A DNA stretch of 64,000 bases from Pseudofrankia inefficax (GCF_000166135.1 NC_014666.1:8308001-8372000), one strand, 5' to 3'. Shown: positions 49,398-58,272, counted from the stretch's first letter. The notes: generated from the sequence alone by a model not told the origin. Translations and numbers: made by a program.

Positions 49398-50468
49398 GTG
49401 TCGGATGTGACCGGCCCGCACAGCCTCACTGGACCGGAACGGGCGATCGACAGCGCCTACATTCACGTCACCGTGCCCGACGGCACCGTCGACGGGCCGT
49501 CCGGCTCCGGCCCGGACGTCCTCCCCGCCGACGGCCTGGCTCCAGGTGGCGTGGACCCGTCGGCCGGGCCTCGCCACGCGACGACCGGAAACGGCCTCGG
49601 CGCCGGCGAAGCCGTGCCGCCCGCCGGGTTCGCGGTCCACGATGGGGCCGGGTTCGCGGCCCAGGATGGGGTCGGGCTCGCGGCGTCTGACGGGGCGGGG
49701 TTCGCGGTCGGACCAGGGCTCGCCGCCGGACCCGCGTTCGCGGTCGAGCGCGGGTTCACGGTCGGGGATGGCTTCGCGGTCGAGCACGGCCTCGGTTCCA
49801 GGGCCGCGTACGCGGGGCCGGACGGCTTGGAGCCCGAAGGCACGGCAGCCCCCGCCGGGTACGACACCGGCGGCCCACCGGCGGCCGCCGACCCGACGCC
49901 GCCGTCCTTCGCGGACTACTTCGGCGCCCTGGTTCCGACCAGACCACAGCCGCTCGCTTCAGCCCCGGCGACGCCGCCCCCTGGGACCGAGCCGCCCTCC
50001 CCGCCTGGCCCGTACATCCCGGCGGTGCTGCAGTCCTCCACGGGGCCGCAGGACCAGCTGGACCAGCAGACCCCGCCAGGCGGATGGGAGGACCAGCGGT
50101 TCCCCGGGATCGGCCGCGGCGACATGCTGGAGCTCGCCGGCCGCCTCGAACAGCTCGACCAGCTGCTGGACCGGCTGGAGGAGGCCAAGCGGCAGGCCGC
50201 CGACGCGAGCGAGCACCTGGTGCTCACCCGGCGCTGGCAAGAGGAGACGGTGCGCACCATTCAGGAGGAACGCGCCCGGATGCGCCAGCGCCAGCACGCG
50301 CTCGACGAGCTCGCCGAGCGAGCCAGGGCCGCGGTCGAGGCGATGCAGGCGATGCACCGGACCGTCCCGCGCGAGGTGCTGGAGCTGGCGATCGAGCTGC
50401 AGGTGCTCGACCGGGCCGGCTTCATCACTCGGCGCGCCCCGCGCCAGCAGCCGGGCGAACTGCCCTAA
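49398..50468 (+). CDS. Large coiled-coil protein with Gly/Ala-rich repeat head
   Basis: This 356-residue protein starts at GTG 49398. Residues about 60-140 consist of repeats of the type DGAGFAAQDGVGLAASDG. A Pro-rich linker follows. The C-terminal 120 residues are strongly helical and charged, predicted as coiled coil: RLEQLDQLLDRLEEAKRQAA, TRRWQEETVRTIQEERARM and HALDELAERARAAVEAMQ. It may be a structural or scaffolding protein. No enzymatic motif is present. Confidence 0.7.
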   Translation: MSDVTGPHSLTGPERAIDSAYIHVTVPDGTVDGPSGSGPDVLPADGLAPGGVDPSAGPRHATTGNGLGAGEAVPPAGFAVHDGAGFAAQDGVGLAASDGAGFAVGPGLAAGPAFAVERGFTVGDGFAVEHGLGSRAAYAGPDGLEPEGTAAPAGYDTGGPPAAADPTPPSFADYFGALVPTRPQPLASAPATPPPGTEPPSPPGPYIPAVLQSSTGPQDQLDQQTPPGGWEDQRFPGIGRGDMLELAGRLEQLDQLLDRLEEAKRQAADASEHLVLTRRWQEETVRTIQEERARMRQRQHALDELAERARAAVEAMQAMHRTVPREVLELAIELQVLDRAGFITRRAPRQQPGELP

Positions 50469-50997
50469 CGGCAGGGGAAGCGGCCGCGACGGGGCCCGCA
50501 CTCGGGCAGTCGACTCTCGGTCACCGGCTCGGTTGCCACGGGCGACCGAGCCCGGCTCCCCGTAGCGATTTGGGACCTTGGTCCTTACCTTTGAGTCCTA
50601 TTACCTTGTACGGCAACCACATTTAGGGTGATGCGCGTCTAGCCCGATAGGCCCACTCGGCATAGGGGGTGTGCCCGTTACCACACCCCCGGGGCCCGCC
50701 ACGGAAAGTGTTCGCTCCGTGGTCTTCCGGGGCGATCATGACATCTTCGCGTAGTGTCAAGATTACCGGTAGTACCGACCGGGGCGGTCGCAACCCCCGC
50801 CACCCCAGACAGACGGCACCACCGATAGCCGTCCGCGACCGGGGCCGTGACAGAGCGACACACCGTCTGTGAACCGACGTTTCGTGAAAGACCAGACGTT
50901 TCGGCGGTACCTGCGTTTACCGTCATCATCCACGTGGACTAGTCTTCTCCACGACGTCAGCCCAACCACCGGACCGAACGCCGAATCCTGCCCGCGG
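50469..50997. other. Long untranslated or intergenic region upstream of the riboswitch
   Basis: No gene is seen. The part at 50575-50640 is markedly richer in A and T than its surroundings (CTTTGAGTCCTATTACCTTG) and may contain a promoter. ACGTTTCG occurs twice (about 50878 and 50904). The c-di-AMP leader begins just after this stretch, so transcription of the NlpC/P60 gene probably starts here. Confidence 0.4.
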
Positions 50998-51172
50998 TCC
51001 CGGTGTCCCCTCCGAGTCGTCACCACGGGCAGGAGCGGGGGAACCACCCGTGCAAGACCGGCCGGCGCGAAAGCGCTGGCCTTGGGGTGAAGCCCCTCGC
51101 GCGCCAGTCGCGCGGGGGCCGGGCAGCCCAGCCCGAACCCGACAGCTCACCTCGTAGGCGTACGGGAAGGAC
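50998..51172 (+). promoter_or_regulatory. Cyclic di-AMP riboswitch (ydaO-yuaA type)
   Basis: The region matches the actinobacterial ydaO/yuaA leader. It has CCGAGTCGTC (51012-51021), AGGAGCGGGGGAACCA (51031-51046), the GGGGTGAAGCCCC hairpin (51084-51096) and the diagnostic 3' block CCCGAACCCGACAGCTCACC followed by TCGTAGGCG (51132-51160). It sits immediately upstream of an NlpC/P60 hydrolase gene, the usual target in actinobacteria. The boundaries are approximate. Known members turn the gene off when c-di-AMP binds. Confidence 0.85.
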
Positions 51173-51181
51173 CAGCGAGAC

Positions 51182-52246
51182 TTGTCTGCGCCCTCCGTTT
51201 GGGATACCGACGCCCGGCTCAGTACCAGCCGGGGCCGTCACCGCGGCCTTTCCGTGGTCGCCAAGGCGAAAGGCCGGACCGCGGTCGCCGCGGCCACGAC
51301 CGGCGCCATCGCCGTATCCGGTATCGCTCTTGCCGGCTGTTCCCCAGCCGCGGACCACACAAACGACGCCTTCACCGGTGACGGCACCACCACGACCGGT
51401 CTGAACCTCGCGAGCGCCCTCGGCGCCGGGGGGAGCAGCGGCAGCACCATGGTCCACCCGGTGAGCCTCGCCTCGACCCTCGCGTCCGCGGACAGCGGCA
51501 CGGCGTCCGACCTGGCCGCCCCGGCGCTCGCCTCGAAGGCCGACGTCGACCTGCACATCACGAACCCGAATGTGAACGTCTACGCCGACCAGGCGGTCGA
51601 GGTCGGCTTCCAGCTGACCAACAAGGACACCAACCAGCCGCTGGCCAACCAGCTGGTCAAGGTCCAGGTGAAGCTGCCGACCGGGTTCGCCACCTTCCTG
51701 CACCTGACGACGAACGGCAGCGGATACACGTCGTACACCGCGCGGGTGCTCACCACCACCCAGATCACCGCGGTATTCGACGGCACCGACGCGCTGCAGT
51801 CCGCGGTCTCGGACAACGTGGGCACGCTGAACGTCCTGGCCAAGCCGGCCGTGTCGGCCTCCCGGGGCATCACGATCAACGCCCCGACGAACGGCGACCT
51901 CGGTTCGAAGGCCGTCTACCTGGCCTCGCTGCAGGCCGGCAAGCCCTACGTCTACGGGGCCAACGGACCGGACTCGTTCGACTGCTCCAGCCTCGTCCAG
52001 TACGTCTACAAGCAGCTGGGCCGCAACCTGCCCCGGACGGCGGAAGCCCAGTACGAGGCGACCCTCCACGTCGACTCGGCGCACAAGCAGGTCGGTGACC
52101 TGATCTTCTTCGGCTCGCCGGGCAGCATCTACCACGTCGGCATCTACGCCGGCGACGGGCAGATGTGGGCCGCGCCGCACAGCGGCGACGTGGTCAAGCT
52201 CGAGTCCATCTACAGCACGACCTACTACGTCGGGCGCGTCCTGTAA
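51182..52246 (+). CDS. NlpC/P60-family cell-wall hydrolase under c-di-AMP control
   Basis: This 354-residue protein starts at TTG 51182. The N-terminus carries a signal-like stretch (AAATTGAIAVSGIALAGCSP, a possible lipobox LAGC). A middle beta-sandwich-like region (DVDLHITNPNVNVYADQAVE...VKVQVKLPTGFA) leads to a C-terminal NlpC/P60 domain with catalytic Cys (FDCSSLVQYVYKQLG) and His (YHVGIYAGDG), plus a third polar residue near APHSGDVV. It cleaves peptidoglycan peptide links outside the cell. The riboswitch leader couples its level to c-di-AMP. A GTG at 51254 is an alternative start but would lose the basic N-terminus. Confidence 0.92.
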   Translation: MSAPSVWDTDARLSTSRGRHRGLSVVAKAKGRTAVAAATTGAIAVSGIALAGCSPAADHTNDAFTGDGTTTTGLNLASALGAGGSSGSTMVHPVSLASTLASADSGTASDLAAPALASKADVDLHITNPNVNVYADQAVEVGFQLTNKDTNQPLANQLVKVQVKLPTGFATFLHLTTNGSGYTSYTARVLTTTQITAVFDGTDALQSAVSDNVGTLNVLAKPAVSASRGITINAPTNGDLGSKAVYLASLQAGKPYVYGANGPDSFDCSSLVQYVYKQLGRNLPRTAEAQYEATLHVDSAHKQVGDLIFFGSPGSIYHVGIYAGDGQMWAAPHSGDVVKLESIYSTTYYVGRVL

Positions 52247-52252
52247 GGACCT

Positions 52253-52342
52253 GGCCGCCTCCGGGCGGCCGGCCGGTCCCTCGGACCGGCGGCGCGGAAA
52301 CCGGCGAGGTAGCCCGGCCCGATCGGCGACGGCCGATCGGGC
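52253..52342 (+). terminator. Three successive hairpins after the NlpC/P60 gene
   Basis: GGCCGCC/GGCGGCC (52253-52259 with 52264-52270), GCCGGTCC/GGACCGGC (52272-52279 with 52283-52290) and GCCCGATCGGC/GCCGATCGGGC (52317-52327 with 52332-52342) are perfect stems. They start 6 bp after the stop at 52246 and probably end transcription. There is no T-run. Confidence 0.6.
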
Positions 52343-52909
52343 TTGGCGAACCGGCTGACGAAACACCCGTCGTGGTGGCCGGCCAAGCGGAAATCCGCGC
52401 GGCCGCCCCGGCGGGCGGCTGGCGGTCCTTCACCGAGCCCGTCCCGGCGAACTCACCCTCGGACCAGCGCGACGCGGCCTGACTCCGCGCGAAGCGCTCC
52501 CTGACGGATCTCCCGCTGTCGCGGGCCGGATCGGTCATGGGCCCTGTCCTGGCGCCCCGTCCGACCTCGGCGACGCCGCGATCCTCCGTGCTGGCCGCGT
52601 GACCACCGGCTCGCCGGTGCCATCGTGGCCGGTTCCCGCACACCTCCAACCGGCGCGGCCCCTGGTCGCGCCCCCACGCTCGTCCGTCGGCGCCGCCTAG
52701 GGCTTCCCCCTCCCGCCCTCGAACTGACGCCTCCGGACGAACCGCCGGCCGATCCCCCTCGGCCCGGCGGCGGCCCGACCGGTCCCCCCCGGATCCGGGC
52801 CGGCCAGGCGGCGCCGCTCTTGCCGGGTCTTCCCCCCACCCGGCGAGGGCGGCGCCAGCCGACCCCAGACCTGCCGTCCCGTCGCCTTGAGGGCGGCGCT
52901 AGCTCGGTT
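52343..52909. other. Non-coding region, no gene identified
   Basis: These 567 bp lie between convergent genes. The frames passing through them are Pro/Arg-rich and show no conserved pattern. The C-rich section 52720-52860 contains several runs of C, and no repeat family was recognised. Confidence 0.4.
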
Positions 52910-53548
52910 TCAGGTCTTCTTGTTGGAGGAGAAGGTCCACAGCCGGGCCGCCGCGTTCTTGTCCAGGGTGGCGACGCGTTCCCGGTCGGTCGGGACCTCG
53001 GTGTCGCAGTTCGGGCCCGGGTCGGGGTCGAACTGGCCAACGACGCCGATCGCCGCGAACTGGGACGGGTTGGCACAGGCGAGGGCGAGAGCCAACCGGG
53101 CTCCCTCGCCGAGGCCCCAGATGTAGACGCGGCTCCCGTCGACCGATGTCCAGTCCTTGGACATGTAGGTGACGACGTCCTTCAGGTACTGGGCGTCGGC
53201 GCCGTTGGGGTCGACCTGCCACTGGCTCGCGACCGGCTCCGGATAGACGAGCGCGAAGTGCTTGCGGTCCGCCAGGGTCGAGGCACCGCTGTCCGTCTCG
53301 AAAATCTTGGTCTTGGTGTTGTCATCCGACAGCACGAGGACCAGTGGGACCTTGCTCTTCGACTTCTCCTTGGCGTGGATCAGCACCAGGCGCCCCTTGG
53401 ACGCGTACTGGTCCGGGAGCGCCTTCTCCTTCGTCTTCGCCGATCCGTTGCCGTGGGCGACGGTCCAGAGCACAGCGATCACGACGACAGCGATGACGGC
53501 TGTCTTGCTGTTCTTCTTCCACCACGCGGAGATCGGGTTCGCGGCCAC
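52910..53548 (-). CDS. Membrane-anchored alpha/beta-hydrolase-like protein without a nucleophile
   Basis: This 212-residue protein has one N-terminal membrane segment (SKTAVIAVVVIAVLWTVAHG), then an esterase/LpqC-like fold with strand KVPLVLVLSDDNTKT and elbow region RVYIWGLGEGARLALALACANPSQFAAIG. In active relatives the elbow is G-x-S-x-G; here it is GLGEG, so the Ser nucleophile is Gly. The length is short for the fold and the C-terminal His region is not clear. It may be a pseudo-enzyme with a binding role. No operon partner is evident. Confidence 0.72.
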   Translation of the reverse strand: MAANPISAWWKKNSKTAVIAVVVIAVLWTVAHGNGSAKTKEKALPDQYASKGRLVLIHAKEKSKSKVPLVLVLSDDNTKTKIFETDSGASTLADRKHFALVYPEPVASQWQVDPNGADAQYLKDVVTYMSKDWTSVDGSRVYIWGLGEGARLALALACANPSQFAAIGVVGQFDPDPGPNCDTEVPTDRERVATLDKNAAARLWTFSSNKKT

Positions 53549-53670
53549 GCCACCAAAGGAATCACACTAGGCACCGCCGTGGCGCCGGTTTGCGCCACCA
53601 ACGTGGCCTCAGCCGTGCCTCCGTGGCATGACGGCGCCCACATCGCCCCTGGCCGAGCCAAGGTCCTTGC

Positions 53671-55077
53671 TCAGGCGATCTCCAGGGCCCGTAGCCGCGC
53701 CGCGCGCAGGGCATCGACCTCGGGCGGTCCAGGCAGCGGCGGCAGTTCACCGTGTACCCAGGACAGCAGCAGATCGGCGACGGCGGGATTCTGCGCCAGC
53801 AGCGGGCCGTGCAGATAGGTCCCGAGCACCGTGCCGTGGACCATCCCGTCGGTGCCGTCCTGAATGCCGTTACCCAGGCCGAGCCGAACCTTGCCGAACG
53901 GAACCCCACGCGCCTCCGGCAACGGCCTGGTTCGGCCACCGTGGTTCTCGTAGCCGAGCACGGTCGGCAGCCGCAGCGACGGGTCCGGGTCCAGCACGAT
54001 GTCGCCGACGACCCGGGGCGGCAGCGGCGCCTCCGGCGGGTCGAACGAGCGGCGGGTCTCGACGCCGATCAGCCCGAGACCGTCGTAGATCTTTCCCCCG
54101 GCCGGGAAGGTCGCACCGATCACCTGGTAGCCGGCACAGACCGCGAGCACCGCCGCGCCGCTGTCGACGGCGCGGGTGATCGCGTTGTTGCGCAGCAGGC
54201 CCTCGGCGGCGAGGGTCTGCGGTTCGTCCTCGCCGCCGCCGAGCAGGTAGATGTCGCAGCTCGCCGGCACCGGCTCTCCCGCCGGCACGCTGACGACCTC
54301 GGCCGCCATCCCGCGCCAGCGCAGCCGCTGGGCCAGCACGATCGCGTTGCCGCCGTCGCCGTACGTCCCGAGCAGCTCCGGGTAGATGAGCGCGATCCGG
54401 GTGGTCGACTCGCGGCTGCGCCGCGCCCTGGCCGGCACGGAGAACTGCCGGGACGACCCGTCGGCGAACGCGTCGTCGCGCCGAGCCGGCAGCCGCGAAT
54501 CATCCGGCCGTGGCCGGGCCGGCGCGGGTTCGAACAGGTGCGCGGCCGGGACCTGAGGCGCCGCGTAACGACGTGGCGGCAGCGCCGGCGGGCCGCCGTG
54601 ATCCGCCGGGTGGGTCGCGGCCGGGTTCGCCTGAGCCTGGTAGGGCGGCTGGGGCGGGTACGCCTGGCCGGGTGGATCCGCCCGGGACGGTAGCTGCCCG
54701 GCCGCGGGCGGAAGCTCGGGCCGCCCGGGCGGAAGCTCGGGCCGCGCCGGGCCGCGCCGCACCGGCAGACCCCGCGCGGGGTACGGCCCCGGCGGCAGTT
54801 CGTCCGGGTGCTGGTAGATCGGACGAGTGTGCTCGTACGGGTCGGCGGCCGGCGGAGCCTGGCGCTGACCAGCTGGAGCGCCGCCGTACGGGCCGCCACC
54901 GTACGGCGCCCCGCCGTACGGGCCGCCGCCGGCCGGATCTCCCCCGGGCGGTCCGAATCCCGGCTCGGGCTCGAAGCCAGGCTGCTCACGCGGGGGCCAC
55001 TCGCGGCCGGGCTCGCGGGGGTCGTCGTCCTGGCGGCGGTTGCGGGAGCCGCGCGGCTCCGGCTGGAAGAGGCTCAC
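53671..55077 (-). CDS. gatD: GatD-type glutamine amidotransferase of lipid II amidation, with long disordered head
   Basis: Residues about 225-468 form a class I (CobQ/GatD-like) amidotransferase: TRIALIYPELLGTYGDGGNA at the start, nucleophile Cys in VLAVCAGYQVIG, triad His in YLHGPLLAQN. It supplies ammonia to MurT, which amidates the D-glutamate of lipid II. The start codon overlaps the murT stop (ATGA). Most GatD proteins are about 240 residues, so the first 225 residues here (Pro/Gly/Tyr/Arg-rich, GGGPYGGAPYGGGPYGG repeats) are an extra, probably unstructured, extension. Confidence 0.92.
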   Translation of the reverse strand: MSLFQPEPRGSRNRRQDDDPREPGREWPPREQPGFEPEPGFGPPGGDPAGGGPYGGAPYGGGPYGGAPAGQRQAPPAADPYEHTRPIYQHPDELPPGPYPARGLPVRRGPARPELPPGRPELPPAAGQLPSRADPPGQAYPPQPPYQAQANPAATHPADHGGPPALPPRRYAAPQVPAAHLFEPAPARPRPDDSRLPARRDDAFADGSSRQFSVPARARRSRESTTRIALIYPELLGTYGDGGNAIVLAQRLRWRGMAAEVVSVPAGEPVPASCDIYLLGGGEDEPQTLAAEGLLRNNAITRAVDSGAAVLAVCAGYQVIGATFPAGGKIYDGLGLIGVETRRSFDPPEAPLPPRVVGDIVLDPDPSLRLPTVLGYENHGGRTRPLPEARGVPFGKVRLGLGNGIQDGTDGMVHGTVLGTYLHGPLLAQNPAVADLLLSWVHGELPPLPGPPEVDALRAARLRALEIA

Positions 55078-56375
55078 CAGGCACCGCCGGGGGCGGGCGC
55101 CAGCGGCGCGGCGGGCGGGCGCGGCGCGGGCGTGGTCCGCACGAGCAGGTCACGGAACGCGGTGTAGTTCGCGACGACGTCCAACCTGCTGTCACCGGCC
55201 GCGTCGGCCGCCTCCTCCGCGCTCGGGTGCACGGTGTGCCGAACGCCGGCGTAGGCCAGCCGCACGCTCATGTCTTCCTTCCGATCCCCGGTGACGAGAA
55301 CCGGACGGCCCGCCAGCCGCTCGAACGGCACGTCCCAGATCCAGGACGGATCACGCCCGTCCGCGGTCTGCGAGTTGAAGTCGACGATCAGGCTGCGCGG
55401 CGGCGTGGAGTTGATCAGTTCCATCATCTCGACCCAGCCCGCTGGGTTCTTCGCCAGCAGCATCCGGGCCCGCGTTCCGGACGACCCAAGCAGCACGTCC
55501 TGGTAGCGGCCCTGGACATCCCCGAGGTCGGTCATCGCGGCCAGCGCGTCCTCGACGGGTACCCCGAACTCGCGGGCCGCCGCGGCCGCCATCGCCGCGT
55601 TGCCGAGGTTGACCCGGCCGGGCAGGCCGATCGACGCCCTGATCGTGTGACCGAACCACATGATCTCGTTGGGCCCGGTCACCGCGACGATCGGCTCCGG
55701 GCGCGCCAGCCCGCACTCCGACCACCAGCCGGACTCGTTGCGGTGCAGCAGCCGCGCGCACTGCGGGCAGACCATCGCGTCCGCGGTCCAGTTCTGCCCG
55801 ACCGAGACCCAGACCTGCTTCGACCAGGTCATCGCCGCCCAGGTGACGAGCGGGTCGTCGACGTTGGCGACGACCGTGCAGTCCCCCAGCTCGGTGCCGA
55901 GCTCACGCCAGATGGCGGCGATCCGGCGGGTCTCGTTGGAGCGGTCGAGCTGGTCGCGGCTGATGTTGAGCAGCGCCACCACCCGTGGCCGGACCTGGCG
56001 CGCCACCTTGGGCAGCCAGATCTCGTCCACCTCGAGGGCGGCCGCCGCGTCATAGGGCGGCCGGGCCAGCGCCGCGAGCACGCCGGGAGCCATGTTCGCC
56101 CCGCCGCTGTTCGACTTCACCGGGCCAAGCGTGCCCAGAGCCCTGGCCAGCAGCCGGGTGGTGGTCGTCTTACCGTTGGTGGCGGAGACGCAGGCGATCG
56201 GCCTGCCGCTGCCGACCTCTTCGAGGGCGTGCGGCGAGACCCTGAGGGCGAGCTTGCCGCCGATCATCTCGCCGGAACCCTTGCCCAGCCGGCGAGACGC
56301 CTCGGACGCCAGTCGCTCGACGGCAAGCGCCGTCTTCGTCCTCGTGGAGAGGCGGCGCGGCAACGGAGTCATCAT
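55074..56375 (-). CDS. murT: MurT, lipid II isoglutaminyl synthase (Mur ligase family)
   Basis: The double ATG at 56375 (MMTPLPRRLSTRTKTALAVE) gives about 433 residues. The central Mur ligase domain has the P-loop ATNGKTTTTRLLA (about 70-82) and NISRDQLDR, then a Cys ribbon VCPQCARLL...WWSECGLA, and a C-terminal domain of DUF1727 type. With GatD it converts lipid II D-Glu to D-isoglutamine. The ribbon, normally with four Cys in two CxxC pairs, shows only three here. In-frame starts further upstream (to 56726) would add 117 residues with no similarity and are not used. Confidence 0.93.
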   Translation of the reverse strand: MMTPLPRRLSTRTKTALAVERLASEASRRLGKGSGEMIGGKLALRVSPHALEEVGSGRPIACVSATNGKTTTTRLLARALGTLGPVKSNSGGANMAPGVLAALARPPYDAAAALEVDEIWLPKVARQVRPRVVALLNISRDQLDRSNETRRIAAIWRELGTELGDCTVVANVDDPLVTWAAMTWSKQVWVSVGQNWTADAMVCPQCARLLHRNESGWWSECGLARPEPIVAVTGPNEIMWFGHTIRASIGLPGRVNLGNAAMAAAAAREFGVPVEDALAAMTDLGDVQGRYQDVLLGSSGTRARMLLAKNPAGWVEMMELINSTPPRSLIVDFNSQTADGRDPSWIWDVPFERLAGRPVLVTGDRKEDMSVRLAYAGVRHTVHPSAEEAADAAGDSRLDVVANYTAFRDLLVRTTPAPRPPAAPLAPAPGGAW

Positions 56376-56903
56376 GGCGATTTCTACAGTGCCACGCCGC
56401 CGTGGCGCTGTGGCGGCGACCCCGCGACCTGTCCCCGCTTGCCCCGCTCGTCCCCGCCCACCGCGGGCGACCGGGCCAGCGATCACCCCCGGGGCAAGGT
56501 CGCCTCCCCGGCCGACTCCCGTCCGCGGGCCTCCTCTCGACCCACCCAGGCCACCGCAAATATGACCGAATGGGATAAATGCGAGCCGACAGGGCTTCGG
56601 CGAGCATTCAGACGCCTCGGTCCCCGGGGGATTGCCACCATCGCCCTCCGCGGAGTATTCGGATGGTGTCGAACCAGGCCCTCGACCACCGTCAGCACCG
56701 GTCCGCGCAGTCCTCTCCGGCCGCAAGGCCCGGGGTGGGCGGGGCGGGCGGCCCCCGCGAGGGTGGCCTGGAGCGACGCGGTGCGCCGGGCGAACGGGAC
56801 GGCGCGAGAATCACGGTACGGAGGCATCGACCCCTCCGAACCGAACGGCGTTGCGAGCAAAAGACTGACGATCCACCAGCTTTGACGATGTGAGGACACC
56901 ACG
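56376..56903. other. Divergent non-coding region
   Basis: These 528 bp contain no recognisable gene; frames in all directions are Arg/Pro-rich without conserved motifs. It separates murT (minus) from the TadA-associated gene (plus) and must hold promoters for both. The region around 56555-56590 (AATATGACCGAATGGGATAAAT) is less GC-rich and is a candidate promoter area. Confidence 0.4.
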
Positions 56904-57401
56904 GTGAGCACCAAGGCCGTCGCGATCGCGCGAGAGGACGACCGGTGGAGGGCATACGACCTCGACCCCGCCGAGCTCGAGGACCTCGACGCGTTGATCG
57001 ACGCGATGCGTGATCTCGGCGACGGCCTCGTCGTCGCCTTCGTCGAGGAGGACGACGAGTACCTGGCGATCATCAGGATCGACGAGGACACGTCCGACCC
57101 CCGGGTCTTCCTCTCCGACCGGCGCGTCCTCGGGACCTCCGGCCTGGCCGAGGCCCTGCTGGCCGACGCGCTGCCGCTGCCGGCGCCGCGTGGCGGGGAC
57201 GACGATGACGAGGACGAGGACCAGGCCGTCATGCTGCACGCCCAGCCGATCGGGGATCTCGATCTGCTCGACGACCTCGGTACGACGGCAGAGGCACTCG
57301 TCGCGTTGATCGCCGAGGAGGGCATGCTGCCCGGCGACGTCGTCGCCGCGATCAGCGAACGGGCGGGCGCCGGCGAGATCCTCGACGAGGTCCGCGGCTG
57401 A
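56904..57401 (+). CDS. tRNA adenosine deaminase-associated protein
   Basis: This 165-residue acidic protein starts at GTG 56904. The pattern AVAIAREDDRWRAYDLDPAE, then LGDGLVVAFVEEDDEYLAIIR and RVFLSDRRVLG, is that of the protein family always found next to tadA in actinobacteria (TIGR03941). Its role is unknown; a partner or regulator of TadA is assumed from context. An acidic run (GGDDDDEDEDQ) sits at about residues 97-107. Confidence 0.9.
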   Translation: MSTKAVAIAREDDRWRAYDLDPAELEDLDALIDAMRDLGDGLVVAFVEEDDEYLAIIRIDEDTSDPRVFLSDRRVLGTSGLAEALLADALPLPAPRGGDDDDEDEDQAVMLHAQPIGDLDLLDDLGTTAEALVALIAEEGMLPGDVVAAISERAGAGEILDEVRG

Positions 57402-57509
57402 CCGGGAGCGCGGCGAGCCGGCGGCCGTCGGGGCCTCGCGTCGTGACCGGCGCCGGCCTGCGTGACCGCGGGCTCGCAGCCTCGCGACGTCTGACCGGGT
57501 TCAGCCGCC

Positions 57510-58106
57510 ATGTCTGACCCGGCCCCCGGGCACCCCGCCGAGCCGGTGTCGCCGGTCCGGCTCACTGAACAGGCAGAGCCGACCCAGCCTGCTGGGCCGA
57601 TTCGGCTCGCCGAGCCGGCAGGGCCCGGCCGTGACCTCGCGGCGATGCGGCTTGCACTCGCCGAGGCGGCGCTCGCCGCCGCCGGCGGGGATGTGCCCAT
57701 CGGTGCCGTCGTGATCGGCGCCGATGGCACCGTCCTCGGCCGCGGTCACAACATCAGGGAAGTCGCCGCCGACCCGACCGGGCACGCCGAGATCGTGGCC
57801 CTCAGGGCCGCGGCGACCGCTGTCGGCGAGTGGCGCCTCACCGGGGCGACCCTGGTCGTCACCCTCGAACCGTGCACCATGTGTGCCGGCGCCCTCGTGC
57901 TCGCCCGGGTCGACCGCCTCGTCTACGGCGCCATCGACGAAAAGGCCGGCGCGGTCGGCTCGCTGTGGGACGTCGTCCGCGACCGCCGCCTCAACCACCG
58001 CCCAGAGGTCATCACCGGCGTAGCCGCGCCCGACTGCACGGCACTCCTGGACACGTTCTTCGCCAGTCGGCGAACCCCCCGAAGGCCCCACTCCGACGAC
58101 CGCTAG
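57510..58106 (+). CDS. tadA: tRNA-specific adenosine(34) deaminase
   Basis: This 198-residue protein has a cytidine-deaminase-like fold with the zinc motif HAE (92-94) and PCTMC (121-125), and the tRNA-binding C-terminus (YGAIDEKAGAVGSLWDVVRD). It converts A34 of the tRNA-Arg(ACG) anticodon to inosine. The first 40 residues are Pro/Glu-rich and absent from most TadA proteins; a start near AAMRLALAEAALA would match the usual length, but no convincing internal start codon with ribosome site is seen. It is 108 bp downstream of its associated gene. Confidence 0.94.
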   Translation: MSDPAPGHPAEPVSPVRLTEQAEPTQPAGPIRLAEPAGPGRDLAAMRLALAEAALAAAGGDVPIGAVVIGADGTVLGRGHNIREVAADPTGHAEIVALRAAATAVGEWRLTGATLVVTLEPCTMCAGALVLARVDRLVYGAIDEKAGAVGSLWDVVRDRRLNHRPEVITGVAAPDCTALLDTFFASRRTPRRPHSDDR

Positions 58107-58272
58107 GCACTCGCCTCAAAGCCTTCACGCCAGCCGCGAAGATCGGGATCAACGCCGTCTCCGGCAGGGTTCGCCGGGTTTCGAATCTCCACGATTCGCC
58201 GTCTTGGCCGTCCGGTGATCGGGAAGCCGACGCACGGAGTCCAGTCCCCACAACGCGGCAACCGCACCCACC

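Noticed and set aside
55074-56726. MurT with a 117-residue longer N-terminus
   Set aside because: The extra part has no similarity to Mur ligases and no ribosome site; the double ATG at 56375 gives the normal length.
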